Positions 26,632-35,585 of a DNA stretch of 64,000 bases are shown here, one piece after another; position 1 is the first letter of the stretch, and each line of letters opens with the position of its first letter. The stretch comes from Magnetospirillum sp. SS-4 (GTDB taxonomy: Bacteria; Pseudomonadota; Alphaproteobacteria; Rhodospirillales; Magnetospirillaceae). The notes beneath the pieces are model-generated. The model saw nothing but the letters and a program-made list of their open reading frames with translations, was not told the origin of the DNA and ran no database searches. The stretch lies in contig NZ_CACVCH010000052.1 in the NCBI RefSeq assembly GCF_902729425.1, forward strand, positions 16,016 through 80,015, read 5' to 3'. A program made the position numbers and the translations under genes.

Positions 26632-28078
26632 CAGGGGCCACGATTGGCGCGATGTCCGCCGCCTCGCCGACCACCTCCTCGCAGCCGAGAATGAGGTCGC
26701 TGAGGTGCTGGAGATCGACGGCACGGTGTCGATGGACCTGCATGCGGCGCTGAAGGAAATGAGGGCGATCAGCCTCGGAACCCGCTGCCGCAAGCCGCTG
26801 TATCACGCTTCGATCAACTTGGACCGCGCCGAGGTCGGGACCATGTCGCCCGACATGTGGCGCGAGGCAGTCGATGAACTCGGCAAGCGCCTCGGGATGG
26901 CGGGCCACCAGCGCGTCGTCATTCGCCACGTTAAAGCTGGACGCGAGCACGTCCACATCGTGTGGTCCCGCGTCGATCCGGCGACGCTCAAAGTGGCGTC
27001 CGATTCCCACAACTACCGAAAGCATGAGCAGTGTGCCCGAGCATTGGAGGATCGGTGGAACCTCCGCCGGGTCGTCGGCGCCCATACGCGACCTGAAACC
27101 ACCCCGAGGCCGGTGGCGGTGGCGACGCATTCCGACTGGCAAGCGAGTGTCCGCACGGGCGTGAGCGTCGCCTCCGTGGCCGCCCGTATTCAGGACGCGT
27201 GGAGCGCGAGCCGTGACGGCCACGAATTCGGCGTCAAACTGCGGAAGCGGTCCTTGTGCCTTGCATCGGCACGCCGCGGAATTGTGGTCGTGGACGAAGC
27301 GGGGACGCCGCACAGCATTGGCAGGCGGCTGGGGATTAAGGCCGTGGAGGTACAGCGGAAGCTGGCCGACGTCGATGTCCGGCAACTGCCCACCGTCGAT
27401 GAAGTCAAGGCGAGAACAAAGCGTATCCACAATCTGACTGGGAGAAAGAGGATGAAGAGCAAGAAGGATCTGCCGGGCATCGCGCCCACATGGGGCGACA
27501 GCGGCCCGCCGGATTGGGAATCGATCGAACGGTATTGGCGCGAAATCGGCCACCAGCCAGAAAAGAGGTGGGACGCTGTTTGGATCTGGCTCGACGGCGG
27601 CTGGATCACAGATTACGGCGACCGGCTGGTGATCGATGGGGCGGGCATGCCCACCGACAAGCAGATCCTTGCGATCATACAAGCCGGTCGGGATCGCGGC
27701 TGGACGGGTATCCGCTTCTTTGGAAGCGAGGAATACCAGTATAGAGCGAGAACGATCGCCATGAAACACAACCTCTTTCGCCCCGACCAGATTTCGCTCG
27801 ATTGCGAAGTCGGCAAAGGCGGCGGCACGCCGTCGGCTCCGAAGGACCCGATGCCCGAGCACGTTCGCAAGACGCTTGGTCTTCCAGACCCCAACGCACC
27901 GCCCCGCCGTCCGCCGCCTCCCCGAAACGGGAACCGTGCCCGCGACAATGGGCAAGACCGCCGCGGTCAGGTTGGGAAGCCTGCTCGCCCGAAGGCCAAT
28001 GACCAGCCGATGACCGCCCGCGACCTTGCCGACCTCGGCCTCGACGAGGCGCCAGCGGATTTCGGCCCGAACGACTGA
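26612..28078 (+). CDS. mobilisation relaxase with C-terminal LPD7-like domain
   Basis: The protein is about 488 residues. The N-terminal relaxase domain (about 1-190) begins MIIKGSSRGHDWRDVRRLADHL. It contains a conserved ISLGTRCRKPLYHASINL segment and the metal-binding H-x-H of motif III (EHVHIVWSRV, about 111-120). The catalytic tyrosine is not obvious, as in other members of this alphaproteobacterial relaxase group. A C-terminal segment (WDAVWIWLDGGWITDYGDRL to TGIRFFGSEEYQYRA, about 320-385) resembles the LPD7 domain of large mobile-element proteins. The tail is Pro/Arg-rich. ATG 26612 is favoured over 26600 by GGGGA upstream and family starts. No type IV secretion genes lie in the window, so transfer would need a helper. 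Confidence 0.82.
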   Translation: MIIKGSSRGHDWRDVRRLADHLLAAENEVAEVLEIDGTVSMDLHAALKEMRAISLGTRCRKPLYHASINLDRAEVGTMSPDMWREAVDELGKRLGMAGHQRVVIRHVKAGREHVHIVWSRVDPATLKVASDSHNYRKHEQCARALEDRWNLRRVVGAHTRPETTPRPVAVATHSDWQASVRTGVSVASVAARIQDAWSASRDGHEFGVKLRKRSLCLASARRGIVVVDEAGTPHSIGRRLGIKAVEVQRKLADVDVRQLPTVDEVKARTKRIHNLTGRKRMKSKKDLPGIAPTWGDSGPPDWESIERYWREIGHQPEKRWDAVWIWLDGGWITDYGDRLVIDGAGMPTDKQILAIIQAGRDRGWTGIRFFGSEEYQYRARTIAMKHNLFRPDQISLDCEVGKGGGTPSAPKDPMPEHVRKTLGLPDPNAPPRRPPPPRNGNRARDNGQDRRGQVGKPARPKANDQPMTARDLADLGLDEAPADFGPND

Positions 28079-28091
28079 CAGGAGATGCACC

Positions 28092-29180
28092 ATGAGCGAC
28101 AGGAAAGGCTTCACACCAAGGGATCATTATCAGGATGTCACTAACCGGATAGTCCAAATGCTGGAACAGGGCACGGTGCCTTGGCGTCGCCCATGGGACC
28201 CGAGCAAGGCAAGTTCGTTCGGGCCGATCAACGCCGCCACGGGCAGGCATTACCGCGGCATCAACGTGCTGATGCTGGGCTCCAGTCCCCGTGCATTCGA
28301 GACCGGCGATCCCCGCTGGGTGTCCTACGAGCAGGCCAAAGCTCGCGGTTGGCAAGTCCGAGGTGGTGAGAAAGGCTCGCCAGTTTACTTCTTTAAGAAG
28401 GTCGAGGTGGATGGCGAGCCAGATGGCGACGGTCAGTTGGAAACCAAGACAGTGCCGGTGATCAGGGCCTACACCGTATTCCACGCCTCGCAGGTCGATG
28501 GTATTCCTGCCTACCAAGCTCCCACGTTGGAAGAGGCCCCTTGGCGTGAGCCCGAGGCGGTGCGAGCCATCCTCGATGCATCGGGCGTGCCCATCAAAGT
28601 CGGCGGCGACCGAGCATTCTACAGCCCGAGCACTGATCACATCCAGATGCCGGTGGCTCAGGCTTTCCGGTCACCCGAGGGCTGGGCAACCACTGCCTTG
28701 CACGAGCTGGCCCACGCCTCTGGACATCCGAGCCGCCTGAACCGGAATCTCTCGGGGCGTTTCGGCTCCCGCGCCTATGCCGCCGAGGAACTGATCGCCG
28801 AGATGGCCTCCGCCTTCCTCGGCGCCGAACTCGGCGTCGGCTCGGAACTGGAGCAGCACGCCAGCTACATCGATTCGTGGCTGGACCTGCTACGGGACGA
28901 CAAGAAGGCCATCTTCACGGCGGCCGGTCAGGCCCAGCGCGCCGCCGACGCGATCCTGGATCTGCATCCCGAGTACCGTCGCGCCCGCGACCTGGCGGAC
29001 ATGCCCGCCGCTTCGACGGACTCGCACAAATCGACAAAATCGAAAAATCAGCCGGATGCCAGCGCTTACGAGGGCCTGCCCGAGCATGTCCGCCGCGCCA
29101 TCGATGAGGACGGCGAGATCGCCGTGGTGGTCGCCGACGAGGGCGAGCCTGCATACCGTTATTCGGGGCCGAGGATATGA
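28092..29180 (+). CDS. ardC: ArdC-like antirestriction protein (ssDNA-binding plus zincin domain)
   Basis: The 362-residue protein has an N-terminal ArdC/DUF1738 ssDNA-binding domain (YQDVTNRIVQMLEQGTVPWRRPW, about 11-130). A zinc-metalloprotease-like domain has the active-site motif HELAH near 205 and a downstream glutamate (AEELIAEMASAFLGAELG). Family knowledge: ArdC proteins protect incoming ssDNA of mobile elements from host restriction. ATG 28092 has AGGAG 7 bases upstream and follows the relaxase stop by 13 bp. Its stop overlaps the next start, consistent with one mobilisation operon. Confidence 0.88.
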   Translation: MSDRKGFTPRDHYQDVTNRIVQMLEQGTVPWRRPWDPSKASSFGPINAATGRHYRGINVLMLGSSPRAFETGDPRWVSYEQAKARGWQVRGGEKGSPVYFFKKVEVDGEPDGDGQLETKTVPVIRAYTVFHASQVDGIPAYQAPTLEEAPWREPEAVRAILDASGVPIKVGGDRAFYSPSTDHIQMPVAQAFRSPEGWATTALHELAHASGHPSRLNRNLSGRFGSRAYAAEELIAEMASAFLGAELGVGSELEQHASYIDSWLDLLRDDKKAIFTAAGQAQRAADAILDLHPEYRRARDLADMPAASTDSHKSTKSKNQPDASAYEGLPEHVRRAIDEDGEIAVVVADEGEPAYRYSGPRI

Positions 29181-29662
29181 CCAACCCGACCGGCACCCTC
29201 TCCGAGGCGGTGGCCGAATGGCAGTCCGCGCGCCGCGATATGGAGATCGCCAAAGGGGTCCGACGGTTGCTGAGAGAAGGTGGGGCAAAGGCGGCAGGCT
29301 GGTGCCATCCGCGGGACAAGCGGGTGATCCTGGCGGACCCTGAACTGACCGCATTTCTGCGGTCGGTGACCAAGGCCGGTGCCTGGGCTGAGGAGAGGGA
29401 TCGCGTCAGGAGCAAGCGAAAGCGCGGCCATCAGCCCGAGGGGACCGAACCTCTTCCCTTGCCCGCGATCATCCGGTGCCTTCCCGCTTGGCGGTCGTGG
29501 GGCCGAATGCTCATCGAAGCCGAAAGGGCGCCGCCCAAGGCATCCGTCCCCGTGGCCGAAGCGGGGAGATCGGGGGGAAACTCATCCGGCGGCACGCTGG
29601 CCGACCGCGATGGAGGTCCTGCCGACGAGGCCGACGGTACCCTCTCGGCGAAGAGACCATAG
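29177..29662 (+). CDS. hypothetical protein (161 aa) at the end of the mobilisation operon
   Basis: ATG 29177 overlaps the ardC stop by 4 bases. Residues 1-115 (LSEAVAEWQSARRDMEIAKG..., ILADPELTAFLRSVTKAG) look helical and genuine. The last 45 residues are Gly/Ala/Asp-rich and low in complexity. I do not recognise a family. It ends just before the A-type repeat and converges with the rep gene. Confidence 0.6.
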   Translation: MTNPTGTLSEAVAEWQSARRDMEIAKGVRRLLREGGAKAAGWCHPRDKRVILADPELTAFLRSVTKAGAWAEERDRVRSKRKRGHQPEGTEPLPLPAIIRCLPAWRSWGRMLIEAERAPPKASVPVAEAGRSGGNSSGGTLADRDGGPADEADGTLSAKRP

Positions 29663-29669
29663 ATAGCCC

Positions 29670-29700
29670 CTTGCCGGAAATGCCGAAATTGCCGGAAATC
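29670..29700 (-). repeat. A-type interspersed repeat, copy at the mob/rep junction
   Basis: CTTGCCGGAAATGCCGAAA (29670-29688) is the exact reverse complement of the 19-mer at 42127-42145. Here TTGCCGGAAAT is itself repeated at 29689-29699, so the element overlaps the rep stop codon. It lies between two convergent genes. No B part is seen at this copy. Confidence 0.6.
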
Positions 29701-30829
29701 AGTCCGTGTCGAGGTCGCTGGCGTCGAAGTCCACCCATTGGCTCATCCTAGCCTGTTCCGCCTGGCACAGCGCATCGCTCTCGACATCGACGATGAAATC
29801 GCTCAGATCGCTGATGACGTGGGCATCGCTGGAGAAGTCGACTTTGATCCTCCCTGCCTTCACCTCTGCGATGAAGGCGTCGAAATTCCGCCGCACCGAG
29901 GCTTCCCTGTGGCGGATGTATTCCGGCATGGCGGCCACGAAGGTGTCCACGTCCGCGAGGATGCCGGGCAAGCCCGTGGGTTTGGACTTCGGCGCGGGCT
30001 TCTCCGCCTTCGGCTTCTCGCGTTCACGCCGCCCCATCCTGAATTCCAATGCCTGCACTTTGCGGCCCGTACCGGCGACATGCTCGATCATTTCCGCCGT
30101 CATGGATGCATGTTTTGCGATGGTCTCCAGGCAAGGCCCGATGATCCGAGACTTGAGGGCGGCATATTGCCGCCGGTAGACCGATCCTGCGGGGAAGCCC
30201 AGCAAATCCCACAACTCGGATGGGGTCGCGGTCAAGGTACTGTCACGCCTGTCTGGGTAACGGGCCAGCAAGAGATAGAGACGGATCGCGAAAGGCGATT
30301 TCAGCGCCTTGATCACCGCCAATTCTGCCCGGACGAATCGCCCGCCGTCTTCCTTCAGGCCGAAAAGCGCCCTTCCCCTGTCGGTGAAACTGTATTCCAC
30401 CATCCCCGAAGTCAGCAGGAACCCCGCAGGCAAGTGAATGTCGAGTAGCCTCGCCGGGTCCTTGCCGCCTAACTCCGTCGAGGCCAAGAGTCGAAGCGCC
30501 TGCCGCAGTCCGTCATAGCTGTCATGCCCAGAACCGGCCACGGCATATGCCTTGAGCGCGGCAGCCGAAATCCGATGCCGAGCCGCTGCTTCGGTGATCC
30601 CGTCGTAGGCGTGCCAGACCAAGGCCACCAAGACTCTCATCGCCGTCGTGTCGAGGTCATCCTCCTCGGGAACGGGTTTGCCGTCGGAGGCATGCCTCCA
30701 CACGGCGGCATCGATACCAACGCACCGGAGATCGGACAGGGACGCAGGCAAAGGCACACTGGCGTCCTTCGGCACTTGCTGGAATCCATTGCTTCGCCCT
30801 GTCTTTTGCGGCCTGCCTTTTCCTGCCAT
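29699..30829 (-). CDS. plasmid-type replication initiator (Rep_3/RepB-like winged helix)
   Basis: The 376-residue basic protein has a central segment like the winged-helix region of Rep_3-family initiators (SPFAIRLYLLLARYPDRRD, then PSELWDLLGFPAGSVYRRQYAALKSRIIGPCLE; about 185-250). The N-terminal part is likely the first winged helix. The C-terminal 100 residues are acidic. In the reverse strand GGAG lies 5 bases before ATG. It faces the mobilisation operon. Its presence suggests that this block derives from a mobilizable plasmid now joined to other DNA. I do not see a partition system. Confidence 0.65.
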   Translation of the reverse strand: MAGKGRPQKTGRSNGFQQVPKDASVPLPASLSDLRCVGIDAAVWRHASDGKPVPEEDDLDTTAMRVLVALVWHAYDGITEAAARHRISAAALKAYAVAGSGHDSYDGLRQALRLLASTELGGKDPARLLDIHLPAGFLLTSGMVEYSFTDRGRALFGLKEDGGRFVRAELAVIKALKSPFAIRLYLLLARYPDRRDSTLTATPSELWDLLGFPAGSVYRRQYAALKSRIIGPCLETIAKHASMTAEMIEHVAGTGRKVQALEFRMGRREREKPKAEKPAPKSKPTGLPGILADVDTFVAAMPEYIRHREASVRRNFDAFIAEVKAGRIKVDFSSDAHVISDLSDFIVDVESDALCQAEQARMSQWVDFDASDLDTD

Positions 30830-31275
30830 TCACGCTCCGAGAGGTTTTAGGATCGAACACCCCCAATCATAACAGCCATTTTGGTTACAAAAAGAACATT
30901 CTCTTTATGTTAAAGAGGCCATCATGCGACAGCCCATTTGTTGACGGAGCCATGTTGCCCTAAGGCTGAAAGTTTTAGGATCGGGGGGAACAATAGAACA
31001 AAGGAACACGCGGACCGCATGAACAGGGGCCGAGAAGGAAAAGTGGGGAAGGAAGGTTGGGCGGGCGGAGGCGGCAGGGCCAAGGCCCACGGGTTTGGCC
31101 GGGCGCGACCATTCCGGTATTTCCGGCATGGCCCTTTCACCCGAACCTGCATCGGGGGCCGCTCACGGCGGTTGCGGCAATTTTGGCGTTTTGACACGAC
31201 CTGTCTTTCGACCATCGCCAGCCTGTGTCACCATTCGGGCATGTCTGTCCCGTCCGTTACACCGTCCTTTCAGTC
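30830..31275. promoter_or_regulatory. upstream region of rep: candidate origin/operator
   Basis: This 446-bp gene-free interval contains the perfect dyad CTCTTTA-TGT-TAAAGAG (30901-30917) about 70 bp upstream of rep. A direct repeat GTTTTAGGATCG occurs at 30844-30855 and 30972-30983. On the reverse strand TATGAT near 30868 could be a -10 box. Two spaced copies plus a dyad would suit an iteron/autoregulation region, but two copies are few. The first A/B repeat pair (31112-31196) occupies the right end. Confidence 0.35.
31112..31196 (+). repeat. A/B interspersed repeat, copy 1 (diverged)
   Basis: The A part at 31112-31130 differs from the 19-mer at three positions. The B part at 31177-31196 ends ATTTTGGCGTTTTGACA. 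The two parts are 46 bp apart. The pair sits in the gap upstream of the 31276 gene. Confidence 0.55.
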
Positions 31276-31713
31276 ATGGCCCGATCCTCCGGCAGGTTGC
31301 TGGGACTTGCCGACGTGGAGTTGGACTTTCACGGGGTCCCCGTGGTGGTCAATTCGGTGCGGGTCCAGAAAGAGGCCGACGGCGTCTCTGTCCGGCTTCC
31401 GATCGACCGCGACGGCAGGCCGCGGATCGATCTGCCGGACGAGGTGAAGGACGGGTTCTCCGACGTCGTCCTCGACGCGGCCCTTGAAGCTGGAATCGTC
31501 AGGCAGAAAGTTCTTGTCGAGGAGAATACCCGTGACCGGCGACGTCGAGGCGGAGGCCCGTGCCCTGGTCCGCGAATATGCTTCGTCGGCCGTGGACGTC
31601 GCCCTCCGACGCAGGGATATGGTTCCGGTCGGCAGGGAGCGGGACAGGGCCATGCTTGTCCTGACCTGCGTCGATTGGTTATGGCGGAGCTGGCGCCTGC
31701 CGAGAAGCCTTGA
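31276..31713 (+). CDS. hypothetical protein, first ~85 residues possibly SpoVG-like
   Basis: Starting at ATG 31276, the first 85 residues (GVPVVVNSVRVQKEADGVSVRLPIDRDG, then DLPDEVKDGFSDVVLDAALEAG) look like a small beta-rich fold. The pattern recalls SpoVG-family DNA-binding proteins, but only weakly. From about residue 86 the sequence turns into Arg/Gly-rich text typical of an out-of-frame reading, exactly where the next frame begins at 31531. So either the true product is shorter through a frameshift, or two genes overlap by about 180 bp. Confidence 0.4.
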   Translation: MARSSGRLLGLADVELDFHGVPVVVNSVRVQKEADGVSVRLPIDRDGRPRIDLPDEVKDGFSDVVLDAALEAGIVRQKVLVEENTRDRRRRGGGPCPGPRICFVGRGRRPPTQGYGSGRQGAGQGHACPDLRRLVMAELAPAEKP

Positions 31714-31984
31714 TCCGACACCGACCATTTTCGGCATTTACGGCAAGGCCCTTTCTCCTTCTCCCCCGACGAGATGGTTTTGTCGATTTTGGCGTTTTGG
31801 CAGCTGCCAACCATTTGATCCTTGGTTCCAGCCCGCCACTCTATTCTCGGAGCTGACGATGGTTGAAGCGGTGTTTTTTGACGTTCCGCAACATCCCCCA
31901 CCTCTCAAACGACTATTCCTGCGCGGAGCCGAACTTGATGTCGACGACATTCCCGTCGCCGATCTCGCGACGGAGCGACGCTGA
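31531..31984 (+). CDS. overlapping hypothetical gene running through repeat copy 2
   Basis: GTG 31531 has GAGGAG 7-8 bases upstream. The first 60 residues ([40 protein letters not shown]) look like a real amphipathic helical protein. The reading frame then continues through repeat copy 2 and ends at 31984, after a segment starting [11 protein letters not shown] (31859) that could itself be a 41-residue gene. The 3' half is probably repeat-derived. Function unknown. Confidence 0.35.
31729..31802 (+). repeat. A/B interspersed repeat, copy 2
   Basis: The A part TTTCGGCATTTACGGCAAG (31729-31747) has one mismatch to the 42127 copy. The B part TCGATTTTGGCGTTTTGGCA (31783-31802) is identical to the B part at 42191-42210. 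The parts are 35 bp apart. Confidence 0.65.
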
Positions 31985-32142
31985 CCGCGCCGGATATCCT
32001 GGGGCTTCTGCCCTTGAGGCCTCCATTCCCTTCAAACACAGGGGCAACGGGTGTTGCCAATATATGCCCCATACTTAATACTCATAAATGCCTGTCTCGA
32101 AGATATGCACAAGGCATTAGGCTTTCTAGTAAGGGTGTATCA

Positions 32143-34284
32143 ATGCGCGACAACGGTCCGATCACGAATAAAGAAGTTTTGATGAAAGACGGCGAAATGC
32201 TGGTCTCCCGCACCGATACGGGCGGGCGCATCACTTTTGTCAACCAGGCATTCATCGACATCAGCGGCTACACCCGCGACGAGTTGCTCGGACAGCCGCA
32301 TAACCTGGTCCGCCACCCGCAAATGCCCAAGGAGGCCTTTGCCGATTTGTGGGCCACCATCAAGAGCGGAAAGCCGTGGGAAGGGTTCGTGAAGAACCGT
32401 TGCAAGAACGGTGACCATTACTGGGTGCGGGCCAACGTCACCCCCTACATGGAAAACGGCCAGATCGCCGGTTATGTTTCCATCCGCTCCAAGCCCAGCC
32501 GCGAACAGGTCGCCGCCGCCGAGCAGTTGTATGCCGGTCTGCGCGAAGGCGAGATCAAGGACGTCGCCATCAAAAACGGCGAAGTGGTCGGCACGTCGGC
32601 CGGAGCCAAATTGACCGCAATCCGCAACAGCATCAAGGGCCGCCTGAGCGCCGCCTTCATCGTTCTGGTTCTGGCGGCTTGCGCCATCGCCGGGGTCAGC
32701 CTTTCCGGTTTGAGCGGATCCAACAATCACCTGAAGACCGTGTATGAAGATCGTGTCGTGCCCGCCGGGCAATTGGCGGAAATCTCGGAATTGATGCGCC
32801 ACAACATCGAGCAGTTGCTCTACATCGCCTCGGGCGATCCGGATGTGGCCAAACGTAAGGCGGAAGTCGCCGCCACCAAGACCAAGATCGACAAGATATG
32901 GGAAGCCTATATGGCGACCGATCTGGCTCCCGACGAAATGACCTTGGCCGAAGACTACGTCGCCAAACGTAAGGATTTCGTGGTCAACGGCCTGTTCGCG
33001 GGCCTGACGATCGCCGAAGCCGGTGACCGTGCAACTTTGACCGCCCATATTCGCAATGTGGTCGAACCCAAGTACGAAGTTGTCGCCAAAACCATGAAGG
33101 CGCTGATGCAATTGCAAATGGACATGGCCAAGCAGGAATATGATTCCGCAGTCGGCGAGTTCACCGTCAGCACGACCACCTCGGCCTTGGTGCTGCTGGC
33201 CGCCATCGCTTTGTCCGTCTTCGCCGGCGGGGCGCTGCTGAAATCCATCGCCGCACCGCTGAGCCGAATGGAAAGCATCATGGGCGACGTGGCGCTGGGC
33301 AATTACAACGCCGGGGTGGAGCACGAACCTTTGCTTGAGTTCAAGGCGATCAACGGATCGATGCGCGCCATGAAGGCCATCCTGGGCTACTCGCAAATCC
33401 AGAAGGCGGAGATGGAGGCTCAAGCCCAAACTCAACGTAAAGCCGACATGGAACGCATCGCCGCGTCTTTGGAAAGCCGCATCAACAGCGTGGTCGATCT
33501 GATCCAAATCTCGTCGGACAGCTTGTTGGGCAATTCGCAAACCCTATCGGGCAACGCCGACCAGACCATGGTGCAGGCCGGCAATGTCACCGCCATGACC
33601 ACCCAAGTCACCTCGAACGTCCAAGCGGTATCGGCCGCCACCCACGAATTGTCGTCGTCAGTAGATGAGATCTCACGTCAGGTTAGCCATGCCGCCGTCA
33701 TATCGACCGAAGCGGTCGACCAAGCGGCTAAGACAGACCAAGTCATGCGGAGCTTGGCCGAAGCCGCCGGTCGCATCGGTGAAGTGGTGGCCCTGATCAA
33801 TACCATCGCCAGCCAGACCAACCTGTTGGCGCTGAACGCCACCATCGAGGCAGCCCGTGCCGGGGAAGCGGGTAAGGGCTTCGCCGTTGTCGCCAACGAA
33901 GTGAAGTCGCTGGCCAACCAAACCGCCAAAGCCACCGAGGAAATCGGCTCGCAAGTGGCAGCCATTCAAACTGAAACCCGGACAGCGGTGGACGCCATCA
34001 AGGCGATCACCGACACCATCGAGAACATCAACGAATTGTCCTCGGCCATTTCGGCGGCGGTTGAGGAACAGGGAGCCGCCACACAGGAAATCGCCCGTTC
34101 CGTCGGTCAGGCGGCCGAAGGAACCCATGCAGCGGCGGAGAACGTCGCTGTGGTGGCAAGCGCGGCCGAAGAGACAAAGCTGATGTCGGATCAGGTTACC
34201 AGCGCAGCACAAAGCTTGCAGGATGTGTCGAAGCAATTGGCAGGCGAGGTGAAGAGCTTCCTGACCGAAATCCGAGCCGCCTGA
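32143..34284 (+). CDS. methyl-accepting chemotaxis protein with N-terminal PAS domain
   Basis: The 713-residue receptor has an Aer-like cytoplasmic PAS domain (about 15-130: [32 protein letters not shown]). TM1 is about 171-190 ([18 protein letters not shown]). A periplasmic four-helix-bundle-like segment follows. TM2 is about 347-366, then HAMP, then the signalling domain with the conserved hairpin tip ([20 protein letters not shown], near 550). An N-terminal PAS of this type usually reads redox state or oxygen through a bound cofactor; that is inference here. ATG 32143 follows AAGGGTG. The upstream DNA has nested inverted repeats (GGGGCA...TGCCCC at 32041-32070). It is the first gene of a four-gene signalling cluster. 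Confidence 0.93.
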   Translation: MRDNGPITNKEVLMKDGEMLVSRTDTGGRITFVNQAFIDISGYTRDELLGQPHNLVRHPQMPKEAFADLWATIKSGKPWEGFVKNRCKNGDHYWVRANVTPYMENGQIAGYVSIRSKPSREQVAAAEQLYAGLREGEIKDVAIKNGEVVGTSAGAKLTAIRNSIKGRLSAAFIVLVLAACAIAGVSLSGLSGSNNHLKTVYEDRVVPAGQLAEISELMRHNIEQLLYIASGDPDVAKRKAEVAATKTKIDKIWEAYMATDLAPDEMTLAEDYVAKRKDFVVNGLFAGLTIAEAGDRATLTAHIRNVVEPKYEVVAKTMKALMQLQMDMAKQEYDSAVGEFTVSTTTSALVLLAAIALSVFAGGALLKSIAAPLSRMESIMGDVALGNYNAGVEHEPLLEFKAINGSMRAMKAILGYSQIQKAEMEAQAQTQRKADMERIAASLESRINSVVDLIQISSDSLLGNSQTLSGNADQTMVQAGNVTAMTTQVTSNVQAVSAATHELSSSVDEISRQVSHAAVISTEAVDQAAKTDQVMRSLAEAAGRIGEVVALINTIASQTNLLALNATIEAARAGEAGKGFAVVANEVKSLANQTAKATEEIGSQVAAIQTETRTAVDAIKAITDTIENINELSSAISAAVEEQGAATQEIARSVGQAAEGTHAAAENVAVVASAAEETKLMSDQVTSAAQSLQDVSKQLAGEVKSFLTEIRAA

Positions 34285-34331
34285 TCGGCCAAGCGGAACA
34301 GGTCACAAGCATGCATTCAGGAGCGCTGACG

Positions 34332-35585
34332 ATGGATGATTCCCGTATTCTGGTGGTCGAGGATTCGAAATTCTTCAATTCCATCGTCAGCAAGGCGGTT
34401 CGGGAACGCGTAGGGGCCGAAGTCGTTTCAGCCTTTTCTTTGGCCGAGACGATGAACGCCGTCTCGGATGGCGGTTCGCGGTTCGGTCTCGCCCTGGTGG
34501 ATTTGGTCTTGCCCGACGCCCCCAACGGTGAGGCGGTGAACTGGCTTCAGGATCAGGGCATTCCCTGCATCGTGTTCACCGGGGTCTTTTCGGAAGATCT
34601 GCGCGAGCGTCTTCTGGCCGAACATGTGATCGACTACGTGGTCAAGGAGACGCCCTCCAGCCTCAACTATCTGGTCGATTTGGTAGGAAGGCTGTACCGC
34701 AATCGAAACACCAAGGTTCTGGTGGTGGACGATTCCCGGACGGCACGGCGCTATACCGCCGATCTGCTGAGAAGCTACCAGTTTCAGGTGTTCGAGGCTG
34801 AAAACGGCGAGGCGGGTTTGGGCGTCCTTGCCGAGACGCCGGACATTCGTCTGGTCATCACCGATTACAACATGCCCGGCATGGATGGGGTGGAGATGGT
34901 CAAGCGCATGCGGGCGACGCATGATCAGGACCGCTTGGCCATCATCGGCGTGTCCTCGGGCGGCGGCAACGCGCTGTCGGCCAAGTTCATCAAGTTCGGC
35001 GCCAACGACTTCATCAACAAGCCGTTCCTGCGCGAGGAGTTCTTTTGCCGCGTCATGCAGAACGTCCGCGTGCTGGATATGGTGGAGCGGCTGACCGAGA
35101 TGGCGACCAAGGACGCTCTGACGGGCATCCATAATCGGCGGTTCTTCTTCGAGGCGGGAGAAACTTTGTTCGCCAGCGCCAAACGGGACCAAGTCGCCTT
35201 GACCGCGGCCATGATCGACGTCGACTTCTTCAAGAAGGTCAACGACACTTATGGACATGACGGCGGCGACGCGGTTTTGAAGCGCGTCGCCGCCCTTTTG
35301 CGCAGTCTGTGCCGCCAGACCGACGTGGTCGCACGCTTCGGCGGCGAAGAGTTCGCCATTCTGGCCGTCAACATGGATGACGGCGCCGTGCATCCCTTCT
35401 TCGACAAATTGCGGGCCGCCCTGGAATCCGAGGAGATCGTGCATGCGGGGCGTCGAATTCCGGTCACTGCAAGTTTCGGAGTCTGTCACGGCGTCGGCAC
35501 GTCGCTGGAGACCATGCTGAAGACCGCCGACGAAATGCTTTATCGGGCCAAGCAGAACGGTCGAAACCGTGTCGAGGTCGCATGA
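34332..35585 (+). CDS. diguanylate cyclase response regulator (REC-REC-GGDEF)
   Basis: The 417-residue PleD-like protein makes c-di-GMP from two GTP. REC1 is about 1-120 (ILVVEDSKFF; acceptor Asp in ALVDLVLPD). REC2 is about 132-245 (VLVVDDSRTA; acceptor Asp in VITDYNMPG). The GGDEF domain is about 255-417 with active-site GGEEF near 337. An intact I-site RQTD lies five residues before it, so product inhibition is expected. ATG 34332 is chosen for GGAG upstream; ATG 34311 is an alternative. It starts 47 bp after the chemoreceptor, and its stop overlaps the next gene by 4 bases. Confidence 0.93.
   Translation: MDDSRILVVEDSKFFNSIVSKAVRERVGAEVVSAFSLAETMNAVSDGGSRFGLALVDLVLPDAPNGEAVNWLQDQGIPCIVFTGVFSEDLRERLLAEHVIDYVVKETPSSLNYLVDLVGRLYRNRNTKVLVVDDSRTARRYTADLLRSYQFQVFEAENGEAGLGVLAETPDIRLVITDYNMPGMDGVEMVKRMRATHDQDRLAIIGVSSGGGNALSAKFIKFGANDFINKPFLREEFFCRVMQNVRVLDMVERLTEMATKDALTGIHNRRFFFEAGETLFASAKRDQVALTAAMIDVDFFKKVNDTYGHDGGDAVLKRVAALLRSLCRQTDVVARFGGEEFAILAVNMDDGAVHPFFDKLRAALESEEIVHAGRRIPVTASFGVCHGVGTSLETMLKTADEMLYRAKQNGRNRVEVA

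Noticed and set aside
32041..32070. GGGGCA...TGCCCC and GGCAAC...GTTGCC as a riboswitch upstream of the chemoreceptor
   Set aside because: The pairings compete with each other and no known riboswitch core is present; at most they are protein-binding dyads.
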